The notes under the pieces were generated by a model. That model was given only the letters and a program-made list of their open reading frames with translations. It searched no databases and was not told where the DNA came from. A program made the translations under genes and the position numbers. Below, one piece after another: positions 42,946 to 51,992 of a stretch of 64,000 nt of DNA. Every line of letters starts with the position of its first letter. The stretch's first letter is position 1. Source of the stretch: Cytobacillus eiseniae (GTDB lineage Bacteria; Bacillota; Bacilli; Bacillales; Cytobacillaceae); contig NZ_JAGIKZ010000001.1 of assembly GCF_017874625.1 (NCBI RefSeq), positions 310,001-374,000 of the forward strand, given 5' to 3'.

Positions 42946-44082
42946 ATGATTAAAAAATATTTTACTACACTCAAGAGTGGCGGTATCTCTCCATATATTT
43001 GGAGTGTATTTGCTATTTTGCCATTTTACTTTATCTTCCAATCATCCTCTACAATTGAAGTGGTTATTGGTATTTTACTAACAATTATCTTTTTTATTTC
43101 CTATCGATTAGCATTTCTTTCGAAAAAATGGCCAGTATACTTGTGGACAGGGATTCTCATCGCCATTTCAACTGCAATGACGATTCTCTTTCAATTTGTT
43201 TATTTTGCTTTCTATATCGCCTATTACAACGGGAATATTAAAAACAGGATGGCTTTTCTTACACTGTATGTTATTCACCTTGTATTTACAATCGCATCAA
43301 TTAATTATAATTTAGTGCTTGGCGCACCGATGTTTTTGAAGCAATTGCCATTTGTAATTATTATAGGAATAAGTGTGATCCTACTACCATTTAATCTTTA
43401 TAATAAAAAGAAGCAAGAAAAGCTGGAAGAGCAGTTGGAAGTCGCGAATCAGCGAATTGCTGAGCTTGTAAAGCAGGAAGAACGTCAGCGAATTGCAAGG
43501 GATCTTCATGATACATTAGGGCAAAAGCTTTCATTAATCGGCCTGAAAAGTGACCTTGCAAGAAGACTCGTATATAAAGATCCAGAGCAATCAAAAAGTG
43601 AAATGAAGGATGTTCAGCAAACAGCTCGAATGGCTTTAAATGAAGTCCGGAAAATGGTCTCACAAATGCGAGGAATCCGTTTGGAAGAAGAACTCATTCG
43701 TGTGAAACAAATTCTTCAAGCTGCAGAAATTTCACTTATTGTTGAAAATGACCTAAAACAATTAAATATATCCATCTTTCTAGAGAATCTTCTAAGCATG
43801 TGTATGAAGGAAGCCATAACGAATGTCGTCAAACATAGTCATGCGACCGAATGCCAAATTAGTTTTGAACAGACAAAAAATGAATTATGTATCCAAGTCA
43901 AAGACAACGGGATTGGATTTTCGGATGAATATTATTTTTCTAAAGGCAGTGGATTGTTAGGAATAAAAGAAAGACTTGATTTTGTAAATGGCAGTTTAGA
44001 AGTAAAGACGGAAAATGGAACAATCATTATGATGAAAGTGCCTAATGTCGTAAAACAAGTGGTGAAGGAGGAGCAAGAATGA
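42946..44082 (+). CDS. desK: Thermosensor histidine kinase DesK
   Basis: A 378-aa protein with about five N-terminal transmembrane helices (thermosensing region) and a HisKA_3 dimerisation helix with the phospho-His in RQRIARDLHDTLGQKLSL. A HATPase domain follows (CMKEAITNVVKHSHATE, DNGIGFSD, GSGLLGIKERL). In B. subtilis DesK senses membrane thickening in the cold and switches from phosphatase to kinase on DesR. ATG 42946 follows AGAGGGTAAC. It overlaps desR by 4 bp. Confidence 0.95.
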   Translation: MIKKYFTTLKSGGISPYIWSVFAILPFYFIFQSSSTIEVVIGILLTIIFFISYRLAFLSKKWPVYLWTGILIAISTAMTILFQFVYFAFYIAYYNGNIKNRMAFLTLYVIHLVFTIASINYNLVLGAPMFLKQLPFVIIIGISVILLPFNLYNKKKQEKLEEQLEVANQRIAELVKQEERQRIARDLHDTLGQKLSLIGLKSDLARRLVYKDPEQSKSEMKDVQQTARMALNEVRKMVSQMRGIRLEEELIRVKQILQAAEISLIVENDLKQLNISIFLENLLSMCMKEAITNVVKHSHATECQISFEQTKNELCIQVKDNGIGFSDEYYFSKGSGLLGIKERLDFVNGSLEVKTENGTIIMMKVPNVVKQVVKEEQE

Positions 44083-44678
44083 TACGAATTGTCATTGCTG
44101 AAGACCAGCGCATGATGCTAGGTGCATTGGGATCCCTGCTTAATCTTGAGGAAGATATGGAAGTGATTGGTAAGGCGAATAATGGAAAAGAGGCTGTTAC
44201 TCTTGTAAGAAAACATCATCCAGATATTTGTATTATGGATATAGAAATGCCAGAAAAAAGTGGACTTGAAGCAGCTGAAGAGCTGAAGGGTTTAGAATGC
44301 AAAGTGATTATTTTAACAACCTTTGCTCGCTCTGGTTATTTTCAACGTGCGTTACAAGCGGGTGTACGCGGATACTTACTCAAGGATAGCCCAAGTGAGG
44401 AGTTAGCAAGCTCTATTCGAATGGTAATGAGTGGGAGAAGAATCTATGCACCTGAATTAATGGACGATGTATACAGTGAAGAAAATCCACTGACTGAACG
44501 AGAAAAAGCTGTACTCGGACTTGTTGCTGATGGGAAAAACACAAAAGAAATTGCTGATGAGTTAAAAATTAAAACAGGCACTGTTAGAAACTACATTTCA
44601 CAAATCCTTGATAAGCTTGAAGTGAAAAACCGAATTGAAGCAATTACGCAATCGAAAGAAAAGGGATGGTTTAAGTAA
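44079..44678 (+). CDS. desR: Response regulator DesR
   Basis: A 199-aa NarL/FixJ-type regulator. The receiver domain has the acidic pair EDQ and the phospho-Asp in CIMDIEMPEKSG. The C-terminal helix-turn-helix reads LTEREKAVLGLVADGKNTKE and GTVRNYISQILDKLEVKNR. The length equals B. subtilis DesR. It activates des when phosphorylated by DesK. The likely binding site is the palindromic region before des. GAAGGAGGAG precedes the ATG, and the ATGA overlap couples it to desK. Confidence 0.95.
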   Translation: MIRIVIAEDQRMMLGALGSLLNLEEDMEVIGKANNGKEAVTLVRKHHPDICIMDIEMPEKSGLEAAEELKGLECKVIILTTFARSGYFQRALQAGVRGYLLKDSPSEELASSIRMVMSGRRIYAPELMDDVYSEENPLTEREKAVLGLVADGKNTKEIADELKIKTGTVRNYISQILDKLEVKNRIEAITQSKEKGWFK

Positions 44679-44693
44679 ACTGTCCTTTTTTTT
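44657..44693 (+). terminator. Terminator overlapping the desR stop
   Basis: AAAGG-GATGGTTT and AAACTGTC-CTTT pair with two wobble pairs, then a T run. The stem includes the stop codon. Confidence 0.75.
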
Positions 44694-45086
44694 GATTAGC
44701 TGATCTTTTATTTGGCTGTTTATGTACGCAAATATTGTTGTTTATTTTTTATAAGCTGATTTCCGCTTCGGGTTTCTCCCGTTACGTGGGTGCTATATAC
44801 TCTCTCGCTTAAGTCTCGGCTGTCTCATACATCTGAGTACAAGTCTCCCACCGATCAACTGACTAATTCAATCAAGTGTATTTACATATTTGATAAAAAT
44901 CTTATTCTTGTAAAATGGATCTTTTTATTTTTTGAATTTTTAAAAATACACTCGACAAATCTAATGAGTTGGAGGATAATTGTAAAAATATATCTATCAC
45001 TTTTACTAAGTACAGCTTAAAAGTGATAGACATATGAAGTTTTCTAATCACAACAACATTATAAACAGACAGGGAGAAGAAGTAGG
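44694..45086. other. Intergenic region with a GC-richer block and a perfect 13-bp hairpin
   Basis: Around 44755-44862 base composition rises above its AT-rich surroundings. AGCTGATTTCCGCTTCGGG matches, from memory, the head of a dispersed Bacillaceae repeat, so this may be a degenerate copy. At 44993-45030, TCTATCACTTTTA and TAAAAGTGATAGA form perfect arms around a 12-nt loop, 57 bp before ilvE; there is no T tail. No T-box features (such as GGUGGNACCGCG) are seen. No gene is supported. Confidence 0.5.
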
Positions 45087-46178
45087 ATGAGAGACTATCA
45101 AATTGACATGCATCTAAACACAGAAAGAAAGCAAAAGCCTGCATTTGATCAACTTCAGTTTGGAAGAAACTTTACCGATCATATGTTTATTATGGACTAT
45201 TCCTCTGAAGAGGGTTGGTATGATCCAAGGATTGTTCCTTATCAACCTGTCACTTTAGATCCCGCAGCGATGATTTTTCACTATGGTCAAACAGTGTTTG
45301 AAGGGTTAAAGGCATATTTATCAAAAGAACAACAAATTCTGTTATTCAGACCTAGTAAAAACATGGCAAGACTTAACCGCTCAAATGAAAGATTATGCAT
45401 TCCAAAAATAGATGAAGCTTTTGCATTACATGCATTAAAGCAATTGCTTATTGTTGAGAAGGATTGGATTCCAACAAGTGAAGGAACCTCACTATATATC
45501 CGACCTTTTATTATTTCAACAGAACCATACATAGGAGTCGCGCCATCAAACTCTTATCGATTTATGATCATTTTATCCCCTGTTGGAGCTTATTATAAAG
45601 AAGGCATAAATCCAGTGAAAATTTCTGTAGAGCAAGAATATGTTCGTGCTGTACAAGGTGGCACAGGGAATGCTAAAACAGCAGGAAACTATGCAGGCAG
45701 TTTAAAAGCACAAGAAATGGCCAATGTAGATGGGTATTCACAAGTTTTATGGCTTGATGGAAAAGAGAAAAAATATATAGAAGAAGTCGGCAGTATGAAT
45801 GTCTTCTTTAAAATAAAAGGAGAAGTCATTACACCTGCTCTTAATGGCAGTATTTTAGATGGCGTGACTCGTGATTCAATCATTCAATTGCTTAACTATT
45901 GGAATCTCCCGCTTGTAGAAAAGAAAATTTCAATGGAGGAAATAGATCAAGCTCATAAAGATGGCCATTTAGAAGAAGCTTTTGGAACAGGAACAGCTGC
46001 TGTCATCTCTCCAATAGGTGAGTTATTCTGGAAAGGTGAAAAACTTAGCATTAATAATGGCGAAACTGGACCACTTTCAAGGAAATTATATGAAACAATA
46101 ACAGGAATTCAAACAGGAACACTCGAAGATCCATTTGGCTGGCGTATAGAAGTGGCAAGTGAAGTCGTAAATAATTAA
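45087..46178 (+). CDS. ilvE: Branched-chain amino acid aminotransferase
   Basis: A 363-aa fold-type IV PLP enzyme. It carries the BCAT2-group motifs HYGQTVFEGLKAY and RPSKNMARLNRS, the PLP lysine in GGTGNAKTAGNYA, and EEVGSMNVFF...LDGVTRDSI. It interconverts Leu/Ile/Val with their keto acids and also supplies precursors for branched fatty acids, the main membrane lipids of Bacillus. Its place after the des module may be chance. CAGGGAGAAG precedes the ATG. A perfect hairpin lies upstream. Corresponds to IlvE/IlvK of B. subtilis. Confidence 0.94.
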   Translation: MRDYQIDMHLNTERKQKPAFDQLQFGRNFTDHMFIMDYSSEEGWYDPRIVPYQPVTLDPAAMIFHYGQTVFEGLKAYLSKEQQILLFRPSKNMARLNRSNERLCIPKIDEAFALHALKQLLIVEKDWIPTSEGTSLYIRPFIISTEPYIGVAPSNSYRFMIILSPVGAYYKEGINPVKISVEQEYVRAVQGGTGNAKTAGNYAGSLKAQEMANVDGYSQVLWLDGKEKKYIEEVGSMNVFFKIKGEVITPALNGSILDGVTRDSIIQLLNYWNLPLVEKKISMEEIDQAHKDGHLEEAFGTGTAAVISPIGELFWKGEKLSINNGETGPLSRKLYETITGIQTGTLEDPFGWRIEVASEVVNN

Positions 46179-46248
46179 TAAGAATCAGTTAGAAATTACT
46201 TGCAATATTCAATATTCATGATATGCTATGTATTGAATTCAAATAGTT

Positions 46249-46340
46249 AACACTAGGGGTGTCTTGAAAAAGACTGAGAAAGAACGGCCGTTCTAAACCC
46301 TTTGAACCTGATCTAGTTCACACTGGCGTAGGGAAGTGGC
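46249..46340 (+). ncRNA. TPP riboswitch 1 (THI element)
   Basis: The conserved core is visible: CACTAGGGGTGTC at 46251, GACTGAGAAAG (the CUGAGA motif), ACCCTTTGAACCTGATCTAG and GCGTAGGGAAGTGG. It is followed within 30 bp by a strong terminator, so it should turn expression off when thiamin pyrophosphate binds. It is the first of two tandem aptamers before tenA. Confidence 0.95.
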
Positions 46341-46368
46341 AAATGGTTGAACATGAATTGCACTCATC

Positions 46369-46406
46369 AACCCCCACTCTTATGTCTAGACGAGTGGGGG
46401 TTTTTT
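46369..46406 (+). terminator. Terminator (expression platform) of TPP riboswitch 1
   Basis: AACCCCCACTC and GAGTGGGGGTT form an 11-bp GC-rich stem, followed by TTTT. Confidence 0.93.
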
Positions 46407-46434
46407 ATACGTAAATACTAATTTAATAGCCATT

Positions 46435-46508
46435 TCTACTAGGGGCGCCTTATGGCTGAGAAGTAACCCTTTGAACCTGATCTAGATCATACTAGCGTAG
46501 GGAAGTAG
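46435..46508 (+). ncRNA. TPP riboswitch 2 (tandem THI element)
   Basis: A second complete aptamer: ACTAGGGGCGCC at 46438, ATGGCTGAGAAGTAACCC, TTTGAACCTGATCTAG and GCGTAGGGAAGTAGG. It has a shorter internal stem than the first. It has its own terminator and lies directly before tenA. Two full riboswitches in series should give a steeper, more digital response, as known for tandem TPP riboswitches in B. anthracis. Confidence 0.95.
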
Positions 46509-46542
46509 GTAAGATGATTACGATAAATTATGCGTAATGATT

Positions 46543-46580
46543 GAACCGCTTTCCATATTCGGAGAGCGGTTTTCTTTTTG
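46543..46580 (+). terminator. Terminator (expression platform) of TPP riboswitch 2
   Basis: AACCGCTTTCC and GGAGAGCGGTT (one wobble) around ATATTC, then TTCTTTTTG. Confidence 0.9.
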
Positions 46581-46614
46581 CTTACATGAAAAAAATAGCG
46601 AAGGAGTCAATAAA

Positions 46615-47304
46615 ATGAAAACGATAAAAACAAAAAAATTTACCGAAAGACTGTTCGAAAATGTTCAGCCGATTTGGGTGAAGAATCATCATCACCCCTT
46701 TGTACAAGAGCTTGGGAAAGGGCAATTAGATGAGGAAAAATTCATTCATTACATGAAACAGGATTATGTCTATTTAATCGACTATGCAAAACTATTTGCG
46801 GTAGGTGTTCAAAAAGCACATGACCTTCATACGATGGGGAAATTTGCCCGCATTCTTCATGAAACATTAAATTTCGAAATGGAGCTTCATCGCCAGTTCG
46901 CTGCCGAATTCAGCATTACTCGTGAGGAATTAGAGGCAACTAAGCCAACTCCTGTTAATCTAGCCTATACACGTTATATGTTAAATATCGCTCAAAATGG
47001 AAGTTTAGCTGAAGTTGTTGCATGTCTCTTACCTTGTGCATGGGACTACTGGGAGATTGGAAAATTATTAAGAAAACAATATGGTGATCAGCTCGCAACA
47101 AATCGATATGCAAAATGGATTGATACATATGATTCCGATACATTTGCAGAAGGGGCAAAATGGCTGATCGAGCTAATGGATGAGTTAGCGGAAGGGAAAC
47201 CTGAACGCGAACTTGCCATACTTGAAGAACATTTCCAAATGACATCAAAATACGAATACTTATTCTGGGATATGAACTATTACAAACAAGATTGGCCTAT
47301 TTAA
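46615..47304 (+). CDS. tenA: Aminopyrimidine aminohydrolase / thiaminase II
   Basis: A 229-aa TenA. The active-site Cys is in CLLPCAWDYWEIG, and other family segments are HETLNFEMELHRQFA and DTYDSDTFAEGAKW. TenA deaminates aminopyrimidines released by thiamin breakdown, giving HMP for reuse. ATG 46615 follows GAAGGAGT; the frame is open further upstream but runs into the riboswitch terminator. It is the first gene of the thiamin operon. The ABC genes beside it match the known TenA-ThiXYZ salvage system. Confidence 0.95.
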   Translation: MKTIKTKKFTERLFENVQPIWVKNHHHPFVQELGKGQLDEEKFIHYMKQDYVYLIDYAKLFAVGVQKAHDLHTMGKFARILHETLNFEMELHRQFAAEFSITREELEATKPTPVNLAYTRYMLNIAQNGSLAEVVACLLPCAWDYWEIGKLLRKQYGDQLATNRYAKWIDTYDSDTFAEGAKWLIELMDELAEGKPERELAILEEHFQMTSKYEYLFWDMNYYKQDWPI

Positions 47305-47320
47305 AGTAGTAGGTGAAGAG

Positions 47321-48067
47321 ATGACACTCGTATTAAAAAATGTTTCCTACTCATTTTCGAATAAAGGAAACGAGAACAACAAAGTAATCTCACATTTAAC
47401 TATGCAAGTAAATCAAGGGGAGTTCGTCTCCTTAATCGGAAAGAGCGGTACAGGGAAAAGTACGATTTTGAAGTTGATAACTGGACTTCTGAAACAAGAT
47501 GAGGGCGAAATTTTGGTGAATGGAAAGTGCGTTTCACTTGGGGATGTCGGCTATATGCCTCAGCGAGATTTACTGCTCCCATGGCGTTCAATCATAGATA
47601 ATATCATGATTGCTTCAGAGTTCCAAAAGGAATTAAAGATTACAAGAGAAGAAGCCAGAAAATGGCTTACTCGAGTCGGCTTAAAAGAGTATGAGAATGC
47701 CTTTCCAAATCAATTGTCTGGCGGCATGAGGCAGCGTGCTGCTTTTCTCCGCGCACTGTTGACAGACAAAGATCTGCTATTGCTTGATGAGCCATTCGGT
47801 GCTCTCGACGCTTTAACAAAGAAGGAAATGCAAGCCTGGCTACTATCATTATGGCAAGAGCTTAATAAAACAATCGTATTTATCACACATGATTTAGAGG
47901 AGGCCTGTTTTCTGAGTGACAGAATTCTCCTCCTCCAGCCAAACAAAATAATTGAAGAAATCAAGGTCGATTTGCCACGTCCACGAATGCCTAAACTATT
48001 TCACTCTATCGAATTGGTTAAAATGCGATGCGAATTGGAGAATAGGATTACAAATGAAACAGATTAA
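47321..48067 (+). CDS. thiZ: ABC transporter ATPase for thiamin precursors
   Basis: A 248-aa ATPase: Walker A GKSGTGKST, signature LSGGMRQRAAFLRA, Walker B LLLLDEPFGALD and switch FITHDLEEA. It belongs to the nitrate/taurine/SsuB-type group used with NMT1/THI5-like binding proteins. Together with the next two gene products it imports formylaminopyrimidine-type compounds (by family and context). GGTGAAGAG precedes the ATG. It overlaps thiX by 14 bp. Confidence 0.93.
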   Translation: MTLVLKNVSYSFSNKGNENNKVISHLTMQVNQGEFVSLIGKSGTGKSTILKLITGLLKQDEGEILVNGKCVSLGDVGYMPQRDLLLPWRSIIDNIMIASEFQKELKITREEARKWLTRVGLKEYENAFPNQLSGGMRQRAAFLRALLTDKDLLLLDEPFGALDALTKKEMQAWLLSLWQELNKTIVFITHDLEEACFLSDRILLLQPNKIIEEIKVDLPRPRMPKLFHSIELVKMRCELENRITNETD

Positions 48068-48818
48068 GAGATGGGTACGGACTTATAGTCTATTTATCCT
48101 TTTTGCGAGTATACTATTCTTCCTTATTGAATGGCTCGTCAAAAAAGAGATGATTCCTGCATTTATTATTCCTGCACCGACAAGCGTCATTGCGATGATT
48201 ATCGAGAATTGGAAACCGTTAATATTTGAACACTTAAGTGCAACGATGCTAGAGTTTTCCATCGGATTTTTAATTTCAGTTATCGGTGGTATACTCCTTG
48301 CCGTTTGGATGTTTTTTTCAAAAACGATGGAGAAAATAGTATATCCTGCGGTCCTAGTTTCACAAATGATGCCGATCATTGCACTATCACCCATTTTTGT
48401 TCTTTGGTTCGGTTATACGATCTGGAGCAAGGTTGCTGTGACTGTGTTCATCTCATTTTTCCCCATTGTTGTAGGGGCATATGATGGACTGAAGTCTGGT
48501 GATAAAGATTATATCGAGCTACTTCGATCAATGGGTGCAACGCGATGGCATACGTTTATTAAGCTGAACATACCGATGGCTTTGCCTTCATTCTTTTCGG
48601 GATTAAAGCTTGCAACCGTCTATGCATTAGTGGGAGCAACGATTGGAGAATGGCTCGGTGCTAGTGAAGGGCTGGGGTATTACAGTCGTAGAATGTCTGG
48701 AAATTTAAATGCAGAAGGGGTCTTTGCTGCTATCACCATCTTGACGATCGTTGGCATTCTATTATTTGCATTCATATCAGCAATTGAAAAAAAAGCATTA
48801 TTTTGGAAAAAATATTGA
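48054..48818 (+). CDS. thiX: ABC transporter permease for thiamin precursors
   Basis: A 254-aa integral membrane protein with about six helices and the EAA loop (LLRSMGATRWHTFIKLNIPMA). ATG 48054 lies inside the end of thiZ, seven bases after AGGAT, so the genes are translationally coupled. It forms the channel of the ThiXYZ importer. The longer open frame from 47952 lies wholly within thiZ and is not used. Confidence 0.93.
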   Translation: MKQIKRWVRTYSLFILFASILFFLIEWLVKKEMIPAFIIPAPTSVIAMIIENWKPLIFEHLSATMLEFSIGFLISVIGGILLAVWMFFSKTMEKIVYPAVLVSQMMPIIALSPIFVLWFGYTIWSKVAVTVFISFFPIVVGAYDGLKSGDKDYIELLRSMGATRWHTFIKLNIPMALPSFFSGLKLATVYALVGATIGEWLGASEGLGYYSRRMSGNLNAEGVFAAITILTIVGILLFAFISAIEKKALFWKKY

Positions 48819-48845
48819 ATAACAAATAACTGGAGTTGGAATTGA

Positions 48846-49841
48846 ATGAAAAGAATTTGGTTTATCGTATTATTAGTGACAATGTTTCTTACTGCTTGTA
48901 CAGAAAACACAACAAAAAACAATGCAGACAAGAAACTAGAAGATATTAGCATTATGTTGGATTGGTATCCAAATGCTGTACATTCAGCTATTTATGTTGC
49001 AAAGGAGAGAGGGTATTTTACTGATGAAGGGCTGAACGTCCATATTGAAATGCCTGCCGATACGAATGATCCGCTAAAGCTTGCTGCTACAGGAAAGGTT
49101 GACTTGGCCATCAGCTATCAAACACAGCTACTCGTATCAAGAGCGGAAGGAATACCTGTTGTCTCAATTGCAGCACTTGTCAGACATTCGCTTGATGCGA
49201 TTATGTTTAAAAAAGAAAGCGGAATCGATTCACCAAAAGATTTAGAAGGGAAAAATATCGGTTATCCATCAGCATCTGTCAATGAAGCAGTTGTTTCTAC
49301 GATGGTGAAAAATGATGGTGGAGATATGAGTAAAGTGAAATTAACGGATGTAGGCTGGGACTTAATGTCATCACTTGCTACCGATCATGTGGATGCGCTA
49401 ACAGGTGCCTATATTAATCACGAACTTGTTCTTTTACAGAAAGATGGATTTGATATGGACACTCTTAAATTAACTGACTTTGGTGTACCAGATAATTATG
49501 AGCTTGTCGTAATTACGGGAGAAAAAACATTAGCGGAGAAAAAAACATCATTAGAAAAATTTTGGCGAGCGTTAACAAAGGCTCAGGAAGATGTTAATAA
49601 AGATCCTAAGGCTAGTCTTAAAATATTACTAGATCATGAGATTGATAGCTTTCCCCTGGATAAGGATGTAGAAACAGAAAGTTTACAAGTACTATTGCCC
49701 CTGATGAAAGAGTCTAATATCCCGTTTGGATATCAAGAGGAAGATGTTTGGAATGAAGTAGCTACTTGGCTTTATGAATCGAAGGTATTGAAAGAGAAGA
49801 TAAATCCAAAAGATGCATTCATCAATATCATTTCAAAATAA
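48846..49841 (+). CDS. thiY: Substrate-binding lipoprotein for thiamin precursors
   Basis: A 331-aa NMT1/THI5-like protein with a lipoprotein signal (IVLLVTMFLTAC, lipobox LTAC) and the ligand strand IMLDWYPNAVHSAIYVAKE typical of ThiY. It binds formylaminopyrimidine outside the membrane and hands it to ThiX (by family). GGAGTTGGAATTG precedes the ATG. With TenA this forms the salvage path for base-degraded thiamin. Confidence 0.94.
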   Translation: MKRIWFIVLLVTMFLTACTENTTKNNADKKLEDISIMLDWYPNAVHSAIYVAKERGYFTDEGLNVHIEMPADTNDPLKLAATGKVDLAISYQTQLLVSRAEGIPVVSIAALVRHSLDAIMFKKESGIDSPKDLEGKNIGYPSASVNEAVVSTMVKNDGGDMSKVKLTDVGWDLMSSLATDHVDALTGAYINHELVLLQKDGFDMDTLKLTDFGVPDNYELVVITGEKTLAEKKTSLEKFWRALTKAQEDVNKDPKASLKILLDHEIDSFPLDKDVETESLQVLLPLMKESNIPFGYQEEDVWNEVATWLYESKVLKEKINPKDAFINIISK

Positions 49842-49870
49842 ATGAATGGGATATAAGGAGGGTTTTTTTA

Positions 49871-50392
49871 ATGGACAAAACAAAAAAACTGACATTAACG
49901 GCACTTATCGCTGCTATCACAACAGTATCAAGCAGTCTCATCTATATTCCAGTCGGGTTTGCTAAGATTTTCCCGATTCAGCATTTTGCAAACGTTTTAT
50001 CAGCTGTGCTTCTAGGTCCGTGGTATGCAGTGTTTCAAGCGGTTATTTCCTCAACATTAAGAAACATGCTCGGGACTGGAAGTATATTCGCTTATCCAGG
50101 GAGCGTGATCGGTGCGTTTTTGGCAGCTATTCTTTATACAAAAACGAAGAAACTTACCTTTGCTGCACTCGGTGAAGTTATTGGAACAGGGATTCTTGGC
50201 GCAATGGCTACTTACCCAATTTCGATCCTGCTATTAGGACAGGAAGCAACACTGTTTGGTTTTATCCCAGCATTTATGATCAGTTCCTTTACAGGGGCAC
50301 TTATGGGCTATGGCTTACTTAAAGTATTAATTCGAAATAAAGCAATTGGAGGGATGTTAGATGAAAACAGCACTTACAATCGCGGGCTCTGA
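49871..50392 (+). CDS. thiW: ECF transporter S component, thiazole-type (ThiW)
   Basis: A 173-aa protein with five to six membrane helices. It starts [25 protein letters not shown] and contains [21 protein letters not shown], matching ThiW. By genomic studies ThiW is the substrate-capturing part of an energy-coupling factor importer for the thiazole moiety; the shared ATPases are encoded elsewhere. AAGGAGGG precedes the ATG. The thiD start overlaps it by 32 bp. A second thiamin-precursor transporter in one operon is notable. Confidence 0.9.
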   Translation: MDKTKKLTLTALIAAITTVSSSLIYIPVGFAKIFPIQHFANVLSAVLLGPWYAVFQAVISSTLRNMLGTGSIFAYPGSVIGAFLAAILYTKTKKLTFAALGEVIGTGILGAMATYPISILLLGQEATLFGFIPAFMISSFTGALMGYGLLKVLIRNKAIGGMLDENSTYNRGL

Positions 50393-51167
50393 TTCTGGTG
50401 GCGGTGCTGGGATACAGGCAGATTTGAAAGCGTTCTCTGCACAAGGAGTATACGGAATGTCGGTTATAACAGCAGTGACAGCCCAAAACACACAAGAGGT
50501 TCGCTCCGTTCAAGATATTGAGCTATCAATCATAAAGGATCAAATCGAGGCAGTGTTTGATGATATTCGAGTGGATGCTGTGAAAATTGGTATGTTATCA
50601 TCTGCTGAAACGGCTGAGATCGTTGCTAATTCCTTACAAAAATATCAACCGAAGTTTGTTGTTGTTGATCCTGTTATGGTCTCTAAAGGGGGGCATCATC
50701 TATTACAACTTGAGGCAGTTTCGGCATTAAAAGAAAAAATAATTCCTATTGCTACGTTAATCACTCCGAATATACCTGAAGCAGAAGTACTTATAAAGGC
50801 GCCAATTCATTCAGGTGAGGATATGATGGAAGCTTGTCTTGCCATTCATGCGCTTGGTGCTCATGCTGTTCTTCTGAAGGGAGGACATTTACAGGGAGAT
50901 CCAAATGATTTATTGTTCGACGGGAAAACTTTCACTTGGTTACAGGGAACCCGGATTCAGACAAAAAACACACATGGAACAGGCTGCACACTTTCATCAG
51001 CCATTGCTGCAAATTTAGCAAAGGGTGCTTCTCTAATTGAATCCGTTCAAGAAGCGAAAAAATATATCACAGTAGCCATTACACATAGTTTGAATTTGGG
51101 CAATGGCCACGGACCGACCAATCATTTCTATGAGCTTTATAACAAGGCTAATCTAGTAATAAAGTAA
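50361..51167 (+). CDS. thiD: Hydroxymethylpyrimidine/phosphomethylpyrimidine kinase
   Basis: A 268-aa ribokinase-fold enzyme with [20 protein letters not shown] (HMP site), DPVMVSKGG and the catalytic loop [17 protein letters not shown]. It phosphorylates HMP twice to HMP-PP. ATG 50361 follows GGAGGGATG inside thiW. It feeds ThiE, encoded two genes on. The full length and motifs leave little doubt. Confidence 0.96.
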   Translation: MKTALTIAGSDSGGGAGIQADLKAFSAQGVYGMSVITAVTAQNTQEVRSVQDIELSIIKDQIEAVFDDIRVDAVKIGMLSSAETAEIVANSLQKYQPKFVVVDPVMVSKGGHHLLQLEAVSALKEKIIPIATLITPNIPEAEVLIKAPIHSGEDMMEACLAIHALGAHAVLLKGGHLQGDPNDLLFDGKTFTWLQGTRIQTKNTHGTGCTLSSAIAANLAKGASLIESVQEAKKYITVAITHSLNLGNGHGPTNHFYELYNKANLVIK

Positions 51168-51188
51168 AAAGCCAGGAGGGAGAAGCGA

Positions 51189-51992
51189 ATGGAAAAACAA
51201 CTAATCAAGGATCTGTTCATAAAAATAAGAGAACAAAACCCATTAATCCACCATATAACAAATCAGGTAACGATTAATGATTGTGCAAATGTGACACTTG
51301 CTATTGGAGGATCACCTGTGATGGCAACAAGCATTGAAGAAGTCGAAGATATGGTGAAGCTAGCGAATGCACTCGTCATTAATTTTGGTACGATTGATGA
51401 TGAAACATATGCTGCAATGGTTCTTGCTGGCCAAGCCGCAAATAGAAAAGGGATACCAGTGATTTTTGATCCTGTTGGTGTCGGAGCTACTCCATTTCGA
51501 ACGAATCGTGCGAGGGATTTTTTAGAACATGTGAGTGTATCGATTGTAAGAGGAAATGCTTCCGAAGTATTTGCATTAATCGGTGGAGAGTCAAGAACAA
51601 GGGGTGTAGATTCAGGCGATCTTTCCGTCTCATCCAAGGATCTAGCTCACCAGGCTGCAATCAAACTGCACGCGATTATAGTTATAAGTGGAGAATTGGA
51701 TACGATTTCAAATGGGAACGAGATTGTCCAAATCGATAATGGTGATATATGGCTAACTCGAATCACAGGAACAGGTTGTATGACTGCATCTTTAATTGCA
51801 AGCTTTGCAGGGATTACGGATGATTGGTTCACAGCCGCAGTTGCAGGGATGTCGGTTATGAGCCTGGCAGGGGAACGTGCAAAAAAGGCACTTCATGAAA
51901 ATGACGGAATTGGAACATACCGGGTAAAATTAATGGATGAAATCTTCTTTATGAATGAACAAATATGGGTAGAGGAAGTGCATTTACTATGA
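51189..51992 (+). CDS. thiM: Hydroxyethylthiazole kinase
   Basis: A 267-aa enzyme with NPLIHHITNQVTINDCAN, IFDPVGVGATPFR and the anion-hole loop ITGTGCMTASLIASF. It phosphorylates the thiazole alcohol for salvage, which fits ThiW upstream. CAGGAGGGAG precedes the ATG. The stop overlaps the thiE start (ATGA at 51989-51992). Confidence 0.96.
   Translation: MEKQLIKDLFIKIREQNPLIHHITNQVTINDCANVTLAIGGSPVMATSIEEVEDMVKLANALVINFGTIDDETYAAMVLAGQAANRKGIPVIFDPVGVGATPFRTNRARDFLEHVSVSIVRGNASEVFALIGGESRTRGVDSGDLSVSSKDLAHQAAIKLHAIIVISGELDTISNGNEIVQIDNGDIWLTRITGTGCMTASLIASFAGITDDWFTAAVAGMSVMSLAGERAKKALHENDGIGTYRVKLMDEIFFMNEQIWVEEVHLL

Noticed and set aside
44694-45086. T-box leader before ilvE
   Set aside because: No specifier-loop or T-box antiterminator sequence and no terminator with a T tail were found.
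47952-48053. N-terminal extension of thiX
   Set aside because: It lies wholly inside thiZ in another frame; ATG 48054 has a ribosome site and fits the permease family.
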